Source: Bog-473 sp963706555
Lineage (GTDB): Bacteria; Actinomycetota; Acidimicrobiia; Acidimicrobiales; RAAP-2
DNA: 64,000 nucleotides
NCBI GenBank assembly: GCA_963706555.1
Contig: OY970164.1
Coordinates: 2,790,001 to 2,854,000 of the forward strand
Direction of reading: 5' to 3'
The notes below the pieces were generated by a model. It ran no database searches, was not told where the DNA came from, and saw only the letters and a program-made list of their open reading frames with translations. Of the stretch, positions 53,302 through 61,707 are shown piece by piece; the stretch's first letter is position 1; every line of letters starts with the position of its first letter. The translations under genes were made by a program, and so were the position numbers.

Positions 53302-55821
53302 TTGCGACAGCTGCTGAGCGGCATCAAGGTGGTGGAGCTGGCAGAAGGTGTCGCTGGCAGCTATTGCGGGAAGCTGTTCGCCGACCTCGGGGCTGATGTG
53401 GTGAAGGTGGAGAGCCCGTCCGGGGACGAGCTGCGCCATCGTGAGAGCGTCTCGAGGGATGCGGATGGCACATTCCGGGGCGGGGCGTTCCTGCACCTCA
53501 ACACCAACAAGCGCAGCACAGTCCTCGACCCGGCAACGGTCAGTGGCCGAGAACGCGTGGGCGCGCTCATCGATCGCAGCGATTTGATCATCGAGGCCAC
53601 CGGTCTGGGCCGGCTCGAGACGTGGGGCTACACGTGGAACGCCGTGCACGAGCGGGCGCCGGGTGCCTCGGTGGTGCGGATCAGCGGGTTTGGCGCCACC
53701 GGGCCCTACGCCGGCTATCAGTGGGACGACCTGATCGTGCAGGCCGTCAGCAACAACATGATCCATGACCGTACGAACGAGGCTCCGGTCCGCTTTCCCG
53801 GCCAACTCGGTCTTTGCATTGTGGCCAACCTGGCCGCGCTCGGCGCGCTCGGGTGCGGTGCTGAACGCCGAGTCCACCGGCCTTGGATCTTTCGTCGACT
53901 GCTCGGCCACCGAAGCCCTGGCCACTATTCCGGCCCGGGCGACCACACTTCTCTCGTATCGGTATCGCAATGGCGCGCACGCGCCCAACCTCTATGCCAG
54001 TGGGCGTGAATCGCTCCTTCCTCTTGGGGTGTATCCGTGCGGAGACGGGTACGTGGCGATGATGTCCACGCCCCAGCAACTCGACGCAGATGCTCGAAGT
54101 CCTCGACGACGAGGATCTCTACGCTGCATTCGATCGCCCGGACGCATTCGAGCGCGGTGAGACCAAAGAGGCGATCGATGCGGCTCTCTATCCGTGGCTT
54201 TTGTCGCGCACGCGCGCCGAGGCGACTGCCGAGGCGCAACGGGTCGGGTGGCCGCTGGCGGGCGTGAACGAGCCGAGCGAAGTCATCGAGGCCGACCACC
54301 TGGCGCAGCGCGGGTTCTGGGTCCGTGCCGATGACCCAGGAGCAGGACACATCAAGGTGCCCGGAGCCCCGTATCGTTTCGCAGAGGGTGGATGGTCATT
54401 GCGACAGCCTCGCCCCGCATCTCGGGGAGCACGACGCTGACGTGGCCGCGGAATTGGGTCTCCCGGTGGCCGAGCGCAGGAGCAAGACAGTGGCGCGGCC
54501 TGTGTCAGACAGCATGCCGTCGCCCACCTCTCCACCGCTCCGCGGGATCCGGGTGCTCGATCTGACCACGGTGTGGTCGGGTCCTTTCGCCACGATGCTG
54601 CTCGCCGACCTCGGCGCAGAGGTCATCCGGGTGGAGAACCCCTGGATATTGCCCCCGACGACCAAGGGCTACACGGCGCGCCCCGACCCTTTTGGATCCG
54701 GGATTTCTCGGATCCCTCTACGGAGACCCGGTCCCTGATCGGCCGGACCGTCCGTGGAACCGCCACGCCATGAACAACGCCATCGCGCGGAACAAGCTCT
54801 CGTGCACCATCGACAATCGACGGCCCGAGGGTCGAGAGCTCCTCATGCGGCTCGTGGAATGTTCCGACGTGTTCATCGAGAACTTCAGGACCAGTGGCTT
54901 GGCCCGCATCGGCGTCTACACGAGCGAACTGCAGGCGCGCAATCCTCGGCTGATCATCGTGCGCATGCCACCGACGGGCACCTCCGGCGACTGGTCGGAC
55001 TATACGGGTTTCGGCGCACAGTTCGATGGACTCACCGGCATGGCATGGCTCTGCGGTCATCGGGACACCGAACTCGTGACAACTCCGGGGACGACGTACA
55101 TGGATGCGGCTTCGCGGGCCCGCGACCGCCTTCGCCACGGTCGCCGCCTTGCGCTATCGGGCACAGACCGGCCGGGGGCAGCTGGTCGAGGTCGACCAGA
55201 GCGAGAACATCCTGAACCATCTCGGGGACATCTTCATCGACTGTCAGCTCGGGGTGGAGCCGAGACGATGGGGCAACCGGGACCGTTGGCAGGCGCCACA
55301 GGGGCTGTACCGGTGCCGGGGTGAGGCGGAGTGGCTCGCCATCTCGGTCACCGACGATGCAGCGTGGCGCGCCTTGGCCGAGGCCATGGGGCGGGGGGAC
55401 CTCGGACGGGACCCCCGCTTGCTGATCTGGCCGGGCGGCAGAACCACCACGACGAGCTGGACTGCTCATTGGTGCGTGGGCGGCCGAGCAAACGGCGCAA
55501 AGCGCCTTTCACGAACTCCAACGGGCCGGAGTCGCCGCCGGCCCGATCCTCGAGGACGAGTACTTCGCGGGCGATCCGCATTTCAGGGCGCGGGAATGGC
55601 AGCAACCACTCCGCAGCCTCGACGTGGGCACCCACCTTCATCCTGGGCCGCCGTACCGCGGTGTCCCACAGGAGTGGCGCCGTGGTTCGCCGGTTCTCGG
55701 TGAGGACAACGAGTACGTCTACAAGAAGGTGCTCGGCGTCTCGGACGCCGACTATGCGCGCTACCGCGAGGAGAAGATTCTCGCCGACGATTATCTGGAT
55801 CGACTCGGCGAGCCGTACTGA
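53302..55821 (+). CDS. CaiB/BaiF-type CoA transferase, two domains, with seven frameshifts
   Basis: A double-length class III CoA transferase (about 838 residues if repaired), with each half a CaiB/BaiF domain: VVELAEGVAGSYCGKLFADL and GLGSFVDCSATEAL in the first, RVLDLTTVWSGPFATMLLADL, NFRTSGLARIG and GRGQLVEVDQSENI in the second. The second half has Glu where the first has the catalytic Asp. Frame changes occur near 53845, 54084, 54404, 54680 and 55114 (each fixed by dropping one base) and near 55420 and 55462 (each fixed by adding one). The fixes restore family spacing each time. Either the sequence is poor here or the gene is decaying. The start is TTG 53302 after GGAGGGGGG. Confidence 0.8.
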
Positions 55822-55844
55822 GAACCGACTCGTCTGCTGAGGCG

Positions 55845-56765
55845 TCAGTCGGCTGACCCGCTGGGCGCGGCGTCACGAGCGGCACCTTTCGTGGTGCGGC
55901 GCACGACATCGATGTCCATCTCTCCGAGGACATCGGGGTCGGCGATCATCTCGATGCGGCTCACCTTGTCTGCGGTGAACGTGAAATCGAAGGCCACCTT
56001 CACCGAGCCGCCCTGTGCCCACACCAGCCCAGCGAGCCCGTCCAGGAGGGCGATGCGGGCCGCTTTCGCGCCTCCGGAGAATCTTGTTGCGACGTCGTTC
56101 GGTCCGAGAAGTCTCGCGGGCGCACCCATGGCGATTGCGGCTGCATCAGCGACGAGTTCGGCGTCGGGGCTGAGGAGCGCGAGCAGCAACTCGAAGTCCC
56201 CGGACTTCGCCGCGGCGAGGAACGCGTCGACGGCCTCGCGCTGCCGCTGCGGATCAGAAGTCGGTTCCTCTGTGAGTCGAACCCGCCGGCGTGCCCTGCT
56301 CGCAAGCTGGCGACAAGCCTCCTCTGACTTCCCGAGGATTCGGGCGATCTCGTCATAAGAGACGGAGAACATGTCGTGGAGGACGAAGCAGATCCGCTCG
56401 GCCGGGTTGAGTCTGTCGAGCACGATGAGGAGCGCATGGCCCATCGAGTCAGCGAGAATCGCTTGATCCTCGGGCGTCACCGCCGCTCGCAAGAAGGGCG
56501 CTTCAACGTCGGCTGCCTCTTCGATGGACGCGGGAGACCGGCGTTGCCGACTCCGCAACATATTGAGGCAAATCCGCGAGACAACCGTGGTCAGCCAGCC
56601 CCCGAGATTCTCGATCTCGTCCGCATCCGATGTCGACAGGCGGAGCCAGGCCTCTTGAAGGGCATCGTCAGCATCTTCGGCGTTGCCGAGGATCCGGAAT
56701 GCCAGGGCACGAAGATGGGGCCGGTTGGCTTCGAATTGGTCCGGCAATGAAATCGTCTGGTCCAC
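55845..56765 (-). CDS. ECF sigma factor with SnoaL-like C-terminal domain (ECF41/SigJ type)
   Basis: A 306-residue sigma factor. Region 2 (LRALAFRILGNAEDADDALQEAWLR) and region 4 (LNPAERICFVLHDMFSVSYDEIARILGKSEEACRQLASRARRRV) are intact; the last 120 residues form a SnoaL-like fold (FLAAAKSGDFELLLALLSPDAEL). In the ECF41 group this tail takes the place of an anti-sigma factor. Such genes often neighbour and control one small metabolic gene, and here a VOC gene is divergent with a matching promoter at 56767-56793. The start is ATG 56765. Confidence 0.88.
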   Translation of the reverse strand: MDQTISLPDQFEANRPHLRALAFRILGNAEDADDALQEAWLRLSTSDADEIENLGGWLTTVVSRICLNMLRSRQRRSPASIEEAADVEAPFLRAAVTPEDQAILADSMGHALLIVLDRLNPAERICFVLHDMFSVSYDEIARILGKSEEACRQLASRARRRVRLTEEPTSDPQRQREAVDAFLAAAKSGDFELLLALLSPDAELVADAAAIAMGAPARLLGPNDVATRFSGGAKAARIALLDGLAGLVWAQGGSVKVAFDFTFTADKVSRIEMIADPDVLGEMDIDVVRRTTKGAARDAAPSGSAD

Positions 56766-56766
56766 G

Positions 56767-56793
56767 TGTCACATTCTCCTGTGCTTCGGTGTC
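56767..56793 (+). promoter_or_regulatory. ECF41-like promoter of the VOC gene
   Basis: TGTCACA (56767-56773), identical to the -35 element known for ECF41 sigma factors, then 16 bases, then TGTC (56790-56793), one base off the -10 element CGTC. It points to the VOC gene, whose ATG is about 48 bases on. Confidence 0.55.
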
Positions 56794-56841
56794 AACTACA
56801 TTGACCCACGAGTGTGGTGAAACGTGACAAGAGGAGATCTC

Positions 56842-57195
56842 ATGGAAGTTCAATGCAATACCGTGCTCTACCCTGTGAGGGATCCCGAGAAGGCGAAGGC
56901 CGTCTTTGCCGCTCTTTTCGGTGCTGCTCCCCATGTCGACTCGCCCTTCTATGTCGGCTTCTCGGTCAACGGTGCCGAGATCGGCCTCGTTCCCAATGGG
57001 CACGATCAGGGTATGACGGGGCCTGTGCCGTTCTACGACGTCGATGACATCGCCGCCACGCTCGGCGCCCTCCAGAACGCCGGAGCGAGCTTGGTGCAAG
57101 AGCCGACCGACGTTGGCGGCGGGATGCTGGTCGCGAAGGTCGCCGACGCCGACGGCAACGAAATCGGAGTGCGGCAACCGCCGAAGGGCGCATAG
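56842..57195 (+). CDS. VOC (glyoxalase-like) family protein
   Basis: A 117-residue protein with two beta-alpha-beta-beta-beta units of the vicinal-oxygen-chelate fold: TVLYPVRDPEKAKAVFAALF and VPFYDVDDIAATLGALQNAG, ending ADADGNEIGVRQPP with the Glu of the metal site. Activity (glyoxalase, dioxygenase or resistance binding) cannot be told. The start is ATG 56842 with AAGAGGAG before it. It is probably the target of the divergent ECF sigma factor. Confidence 0.85.
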   Translation: MEVQCNTVLYPVRDPEKAKAVFAALFGAAPHVDSPFYVGFSVNGAEIGLVPNGHDQGMTGPVPFYDVDDIAATLGALQNAGASLVQEPTDVGGGMLVAKVADADGNEIGVRQPPKGA

Positions 57196-57231
57196 CGGCA
57201 GGCCGACGAGCGCCCGGGCGGTTGCCGTCGG

Positions 57232-57663
57232 CTATCCGGCGACCAGGGCGTCCGTGAGCGCGTCGATCCCGCGGAGATTGGCCACGAGCTCGGGGCTGAG
57301 GCCATACCGTTGGGCCAGGGCGTCCGATGAGACATACGAGATCTTGGTCTGTCCCTCGTCGGACCAGATCAGCACCTTGAGGGGAAGATCCAGCGCCGAC
57401 AGAGGTGATGCCTCCATCACCGGGGTGCCACCAGCCGGGTTACCGAAGACGACCAGTACCGTGTCTCGTAGCTGCAATCCAACCAGCCGGGCTTCGGCAC
57501 TTTGATCGATCACATCGAAGATTTTCAAGTCCTTGCTGATCAGCAATGTTGTGAACGCCGACACGGTCTCAGGGACGGATCGGGGACTGATCTTCGTCAC
57601 CACGTCGCTCTCCCGGCGCCCCGGGTCGCGAGGGTGGTTGCCGAACGAAGAGGGATCGGGCAT
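57232..57663 (-). CDS. DUF302 domain protein
   Basis: A 143-residue protein covering the DUF302 domain: SVPETVSAFTTLLISKDLKIFDVIDQSAEA, then LRDTVLVVFGNPAGGTPVM and ALDLPLKVLIWSDEGQTKISY. Function of the family is not known; it is found in many bacteria, often as a small stand-alone protein. The start is ATG 57663. It converges with the VOC gene and ends 36 bases from it. Confidence 0.85.
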   Translation of the reverse strand: MPDPSSFGNHPRDPGRRESDVVTKISPRSVPETVSAFTTLLISKDLKIFDVIDQSAEARLVGLQLRDTVLVVFGNPAGGTPVMEASPLSALDLPLKVLIWSDEGQTKISYVSSDALAQRYGLSPELVANLRGIDALTDALVAG

Positions 57664-57716
57664 GGACAGGAAGGGTCCCTATCAGCGCGGGCGGCCCGAG
57701 GGCTCGGGTCCCCGCA

Positions 57717-58745
57717 TCATTCGGGCCACCGGGCACGGCCGCTCGACGGCGGCGCGTCGAGGGCCCAGGCCCGGCGCCAGGCGGGCGCATCCGGCCCTCG
57801 ATGTGCGTGCTCCGCGCCTTCACTGGGGTCGGCCGTGCTCACCGCCCGGCGTGCCTGCCACCAGTCGGCATGCACTTCACGTGAGAGGTTGGCGACCGCA
57901 GCTTCGATACGGTCGGAGAAGCGATGGGCGTTCTCGCCTTCGTCGGGTGAGAGTGGCGCACCGAAGAGGACCGAAATAGGGGAGCGTCGCAGCTGGCCAC
58001 CGCGTCGGCTCTCGGTACCTGAGCCGCCCGGCGCTCGCGAGCGCTCGTCGGAAACCTTGGGCAGGACGTGGCGGGTGCCGTGGAGGTAGACCGGGACGAC
58101 GGGACGGCCGGTGCGCCGGGCCAGATAGGCGGCAACCCCGCCGAAGGGCTGCGTCCAACCGTCCGGCGAGCGTCCACCCTCGGGGAAGATGACCAGGCTC
58201 CAGCCGTCTTCGAGCAACTCGGAGAGCGTGTCGACCGACTTGCGGCTCACCTTTCTTCTCTCGAATGGGATCGCGGCCAGGGCGAACGACCAGAGCATCG
58301 ATTTCCAGGTGCGGTCGAAGAAGTAGTCGGACGCGGCCGCCACCACGGTGTGGTGGCGGAACTCGAGGGGCAGGTTGGTCAGCAGGAGCGGGGTGTCGAC
58401 GTGGCTGGCGTGGTTGGCGGCGAAGATGACCGGACCTTCCACGTGGCGGAGGTGCTCCAGGCCGCGGAGAGTGGATGGGGCGATGACGCGTGCGACCGGG
58501 CGGGCCAGATTGTCCATGACCATGGCCCGAGCCAGACGGGCCGGATAGCGGCGAGACCACTCGTGGTCGTACTCGAGTCCCAGCTTGCGCTCGGGGTCCG
58601 GCCGCTCCACGGTCGCCGGCCACGAAGGTGCGGCGAGCGGGAAGCGGATCGCCCGCGCCCGGCTGACCAGACGTTGCGCCTGTGCGCCGACGCCCACCGC
58701 ACCACCCCCGGCACCCCCGGCACCCCCGCCCCCCGACCGCGCCAT
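57717..58745 (-). CDS. 1-acylglycerol-3-phosphate acyltransferase-type protein (PlsC)
   Basis: A 342-residue acyltransferase. The catalytic H-x4-D is in FAANHASHVDTPLL, with the substrate motif VIFPEGGRSPDGW and VPVYLHGTRHVLPK. An N-terminal Gly-rich stretch (GGGGAGGAGGGAVGVG) precedes it. It adds an acyl chain to a lysophospholipid or similar glycerol lipid at the membrane. The ATG 58745 overlaps the stop of the LarA-like gene (TGATG), making it the last gene of the four-gene operon that starts outside the window. The C-terminal 40 residues are Arg/Pro-rich and may be untypical. Confidence 0.87.
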   Translation of the reverse strand: MARSGGGGAGGAGGGAVGVGAQAQRLVSRARAIRFPLAAPSWPATVERPDPERKLGLEYDHEWSRRYPARLARAMVMDNLARPVARVIAPSTLRGLEHLRHVEGPVIFAANHASHVDTPLLLTNLPLEFRHHTVVAAASDYFFDRTWKSMLWSFALAAIPFERRKVSRKSVDTLSELLEDGWSLVIFPEGGRSPDGWTQPFGGVAAYLARRTGRPVVPVYLHGTRHVLPKVSDERSRAPGGSGTESRRGGQLRRSPISVLFGAPLSPDEGENAHRFSDRIEAAVANLSREVHADWWQARRAVSTADPSEGAEHAHRGPDAPAWRRAWALDAPPSSGRARWPE

Positions 58746-60334
58746 CAGTGCACGTCCGCCATCATGAGCGGGGGCGCGTGCAGGTGGGTCAGAGTGGGCG
58801 AGGGTCCCACGACGTCGCTCGCGATTTCCAATGCGTCGTTCAACGACGACGCCGGCGAGAACCCGAGACGACGTACGGCCTTTGCGTCGCCGCCGACGAT
58901 GATGACGCGCCCGAGATGCTCGAGCGCATGGGCACACCAGTACCACATGTAGAAGGGATGGACGCCGTGATACGCGTGACCCGTACGGTAGAGGTGGATG
59001 TACCACGGATCGGTGGCGAAGGATTCTTCGAACTGCTTGTGGATGGCGACGGGGTCGACGGTCTGGGTGAGGACCTGTTCGTAGAAATCGATGTAACTGG
59101 GGTGATGACCGGGGTGGAACTCGGGCCGCGTCGGGTGACGCAGGATGAGCACGCCTCCCTCACGCACGAGGGGCTTCCCCCGGTAAAGGTTGAAGAAGTA
59201 CCCCAAGCCGAGACAGGCCACCAGGATCGGATTCATGATCGAGTTGACGTTGTAGGGGCAGATGTACGGCAGCCCCAACGTGAGGATGTCGGTCTGGCCC
59301 TGCACGTCGACCCCCTGCTGCTTCCACACGTTCTCCGTGGTGATGGCGTGGACGGCTTCGACTTCGCCGGCCTGGACCGAGGTCATGGCATGGGGCGACT
59401 CGATCGAATGGAAGATCTGGCGCGCCAGGCGAGGTGGTACCCCCTTGAGCGAGCGGCTGGTGGCCGCGAAGGTGGCGCGGTCGCGCAGGTTCCACTCCCA
59501 CTCGCGCTTTTGCAGGAAGGAGAAGGAGGACGGGAACGTATCGGTATTGAGCGTGGTCTCGATCTGGAAGATCTTCACCCCGGCTTCGGCGATGAATCGC
59601 CCCATGCGCCAGTTCGAGCTGTGCAGCTCCGAAGCGGGGGCGTCCATGAACGAGCGGGAATGCTGCATGGTCTGGGGATTGTGGTGATGGCGGAGCGACT
59701 TGTAGCTGGCCAGTCCGGTGGCGACGCTCTTGTGCCCGCCGTCCATGGCCACCAGGTTGATGTTGACGTAGACCAAGAGGTCCGACGTTGCGGCCCGCTT
59801 GTTGATCTCGATGTCCTCACCCGATTCCGTCTGTCCGAGATGGATGAGGTTGTCGGGGTCCTCGGCATCGTGTTGGGTGAGGAGCCCGTGGGGGGCGAAG
59901 GCGTCATAGACCCGGTCGCCCAACGCGTGGCGCAATTCGTCCTCGGTCATCCGCCGGTGCAGTGCCAGGGCGGCGATGAGCATGACGTCATCGACCCCGG
60001 CATCGGCTGCCATGTCCAGCACGGTCTCGATGACCATCTGGCGGATGTCCGGTGCCTCCATCGGGGGGAGCGGGAGCGAGATGTCGTCGAAGCAGATCGT
60101 CAACTTCATTCCCGCGTGGAGCAACGCCGGCAACGGGTCGCGATCCCCGACGGGGTGCAGCAGCGCATGGCGTATGGCGCCGTACGGATCGTCGAGCGCC
60201 TTCATGGGCTCGGGCGCGTAGATCACTCGACTGCCCTCGGGGAGGGTCTCGAGCGTGAAACCCTCGCCGTTCCAAAACAGGGTCGGCGGCGTGGATTTGT
60301 CCACCTCGAGCACGAAACCGGGACGGCGGCTCAT
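58745..60334 (-). CDS. LarA-like (DUF2088) protein
   Basis: A 529-residue protein related to lactate racemase LarA. The first part follows the LarA pattern: CFDDISLPLPPMEAPDIRQM (LarA has D-x-TRPTP), LIAALALHRRMTEDELRHAL, HDAEDPDNLIHLGQTESGEDIEIN, and NLVAMDGGHKSVATGLASYK, where the Lys aligns with the residue that holds the nickel-pincer cofactor. It is longer than LarA, with several changed motifs, so a different substrate is likely. No LarB, LarC or LarE gene is in the window. The ATG 60334 overlaps the stop of the dehydrogenase gene (ATGA). Confidence 0.75.
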   Translation of the reverse strand: MSRRPGFVLEVDKSTPPTLFWNGEGFTLETLPEGSRVIYAPEPMKALDDPYGAIRHALLHPVGDRDPLPALLHAGMKLTICFDDISLPLPPMEAPDIRQMVIETVLDMAADAGVDDVMLIAALALHRRMTEDELRHALGDRVYDAFAPHGLLTQHDAEDPDNLIHLGQTESGEDIEINKRAATSDLLVYVNINLVAMDGGHKSVATGLASYKSLRHHHNPQTMQHSRSFMDAPASELHSSNWRMGRFIAEAGVKIFQIETTLNTDTFPSSFSFLQKREWEWNLRDRATFAATSRSLKGVPPRLARQIFHSIESPHAMTSVQAGEVEAVHAITTENVWKQQGVDVQGQTDILTLGLPYICPYNVNSIMNPILVACLGLGYFFNLYRGKPLVREGGVLILRHPTRPEFHPGHHPSYIDFYEQVLTQTVDPVAIHKQFEESFATDPWYIHLYRTGHAYHGVHPFYMWYWCAHALEHLGRVIIVGGDAKAVRRLGFSPASSLNDALEIASDVVGPSPTLTHLHAPPLMMADVH

Positions 60335-61707
60335 CGGGTGTGTCCTTTCGTGATGTCGAAGGCGATCTTCACGGCCCCGCGCCTCCCGGCCGCGCCGGCG
60401 TGGGCCACGGCCTCCTCGAAGCGGGCGAGAGGGTAGGTGGCCGACACGAGGCGTCCGGTCGACGCCGCAGCCACCACGTCGAACGCCAGGGCGAACGTCG
60501 ACAGCTGTGTGGTGCCCACCTCTGTCGCAGCCGTGGCCGCGACGGTCGTGGCCGTCTTGGTTCCGCCGGCAGCCCTGGGCTTGGCTGCGGTCTTCTTCCT
60601 CGCCCCGGTGGCGGCAGCCCCCGACGGCGCGCTCCCACCCGGGACGGACTCCGTCCCGTACGCGTATGCACCGGCCAGGCGTACCTCGCGGTGCCACAAC
60701 GGAGCGAGGTCGATCGTCACCTTGCCGGGCATCCCGACGAGCGCCACGGTGCCGCGGGGCCGGACCATGGAGAGCGACTGGCTGATCGACTCCGCGCTGC
60801 CCACGCAATCGATCACCACGTCGGCCCCACCGGACAGTGTCGCCGTCTCGCCGGCCACGCCGCCGAAGGAGAGCGAGTGGGTGTGGCGCCGCACGGCGCG
60901 CGCCAGTTGGTCGGCCGGCAAGGCCTCGGTGGCCCCGAATTCGCGGGCCAGCCGCTGCTGGTGGGCGTACTTGGCACCGACCAAGAGGGAGCGCGGTACG
61001 GGGCAGCGCCCGGTGGCGGCCAGGTGGGCCAGCGCAGCCGTGACCGTGAGGCCCAAGGTGCCGGCGCCGAGTACAGCCACGACGTCCCCGTCGCGGATGC
61101 CGGCGCCCAACACGGCGTGCACGGCACAAGCCACCGGTTCGATCGTCACGGCGTCTGCGTCGCTGAAGCCCTCGGGCACGGCGAAGAGCTGGCTCGAATG
61201 TGCCACCAGGCCACTGGTGGACCATCCGCCACCGGTGTCGGCGCAGAAGCCGGTCTGCAGGCCCGGCCGGATATGCCCGAAGGCGAGATACCCGCAGTTC
61301 CCCACGTGCCCGGCCTGGCAGGCCGCACAAGGAGCGTCGATGCCGCGTGCCGCACAGCCGAGAACGGGTTGGAGCACGACACGGGTCCCTGCCACCAAGA
61401 CCGATCCGTTCGCACCGACAGCATCGGCGGACAGCAATCCGACCACTTCGTGCCCCGGCACGAAGGGAAACGACACGATCTCTTCGAAGTAGCGGGAGCT
61501 TCGCCCGTCCAACGTCGAAAGGTCCGAGCCGCAGATGCCCGCCAGTACAGGGTCGACATGGACCCACCCCTCGCCGGGCAGCGACGGCGCCTCCTGGTCG
61601 ACCAGCCGGAGCGGCCCGACGCCGGCGCCCCGTCCCGAGCCGAAGGTCGACGCGATGCGAGCGGCCGCGAAACGCGGCAGCGAGCGTTCGAAGAGGAGTG
61701 TGCTCAT
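60331..61707 (-). CDS. Zinc-binding medium-chain dehydrogenase
   Basis: A 458-residue alcohol-dehydrogenase-like enzyme. Zinc ligands are in AGICGSDLSTL and PGHEVVGLL, the structural site is seen as CAACQAGHVGNCGYLAFG, and the nucleotide fold is VLGAGTLGLTVTAALAHL. It is about 80 residues longer than usual, partly from an Ala/Lys/Thr-rich insert (around residues 365-395, GARKKTAAKPRAAGG). The start ATG 61707 overlaps the stop of the reductase/HAD gene. Likely substrate: a long-chain alcohol, aldehyde or hydroxy acid of the same pathway. Confidence 0.83.
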   Translation of the reverse strand: MSTLLFERSLPRFAAARIASTFGSGRGAGVGPLRLVDQEAPSLPGEGWVHVDPVLAGICGSDLSTLDGRSSRYFEEIVSFPFVPGHEVVGLLSADAVGANGSVLVAGTRVVLQPVLGCAARGIDAPCAACQAGHVGNCGYLAFGHIRPGLQTGFCADTGGGWSTSGLVAHSSQLFAVPEGFSDADAVTIEPVACAVHAVLGAGIRDGDVVAVLGAGTLGLTVTAALAHLAATGRCPVPRSLLVGAKYAHQQRLAREFGATEALPADQLARAVRRHTHSLSFGGVAGETATLSGGADVVIDCVGSAESISQSLSMVRPRGTVALVGMPGKVTIDLAPLWHREVRLAGAYAYGTESVPGGSAPSGAAATGARKKTAAKPRAAGGTKTATTVAATAATEVGTTQLSTFALAFDVVAAASTGRLVSATYPLARFEEAVAHAGAAGRRGAVKIAFDITKGHTR

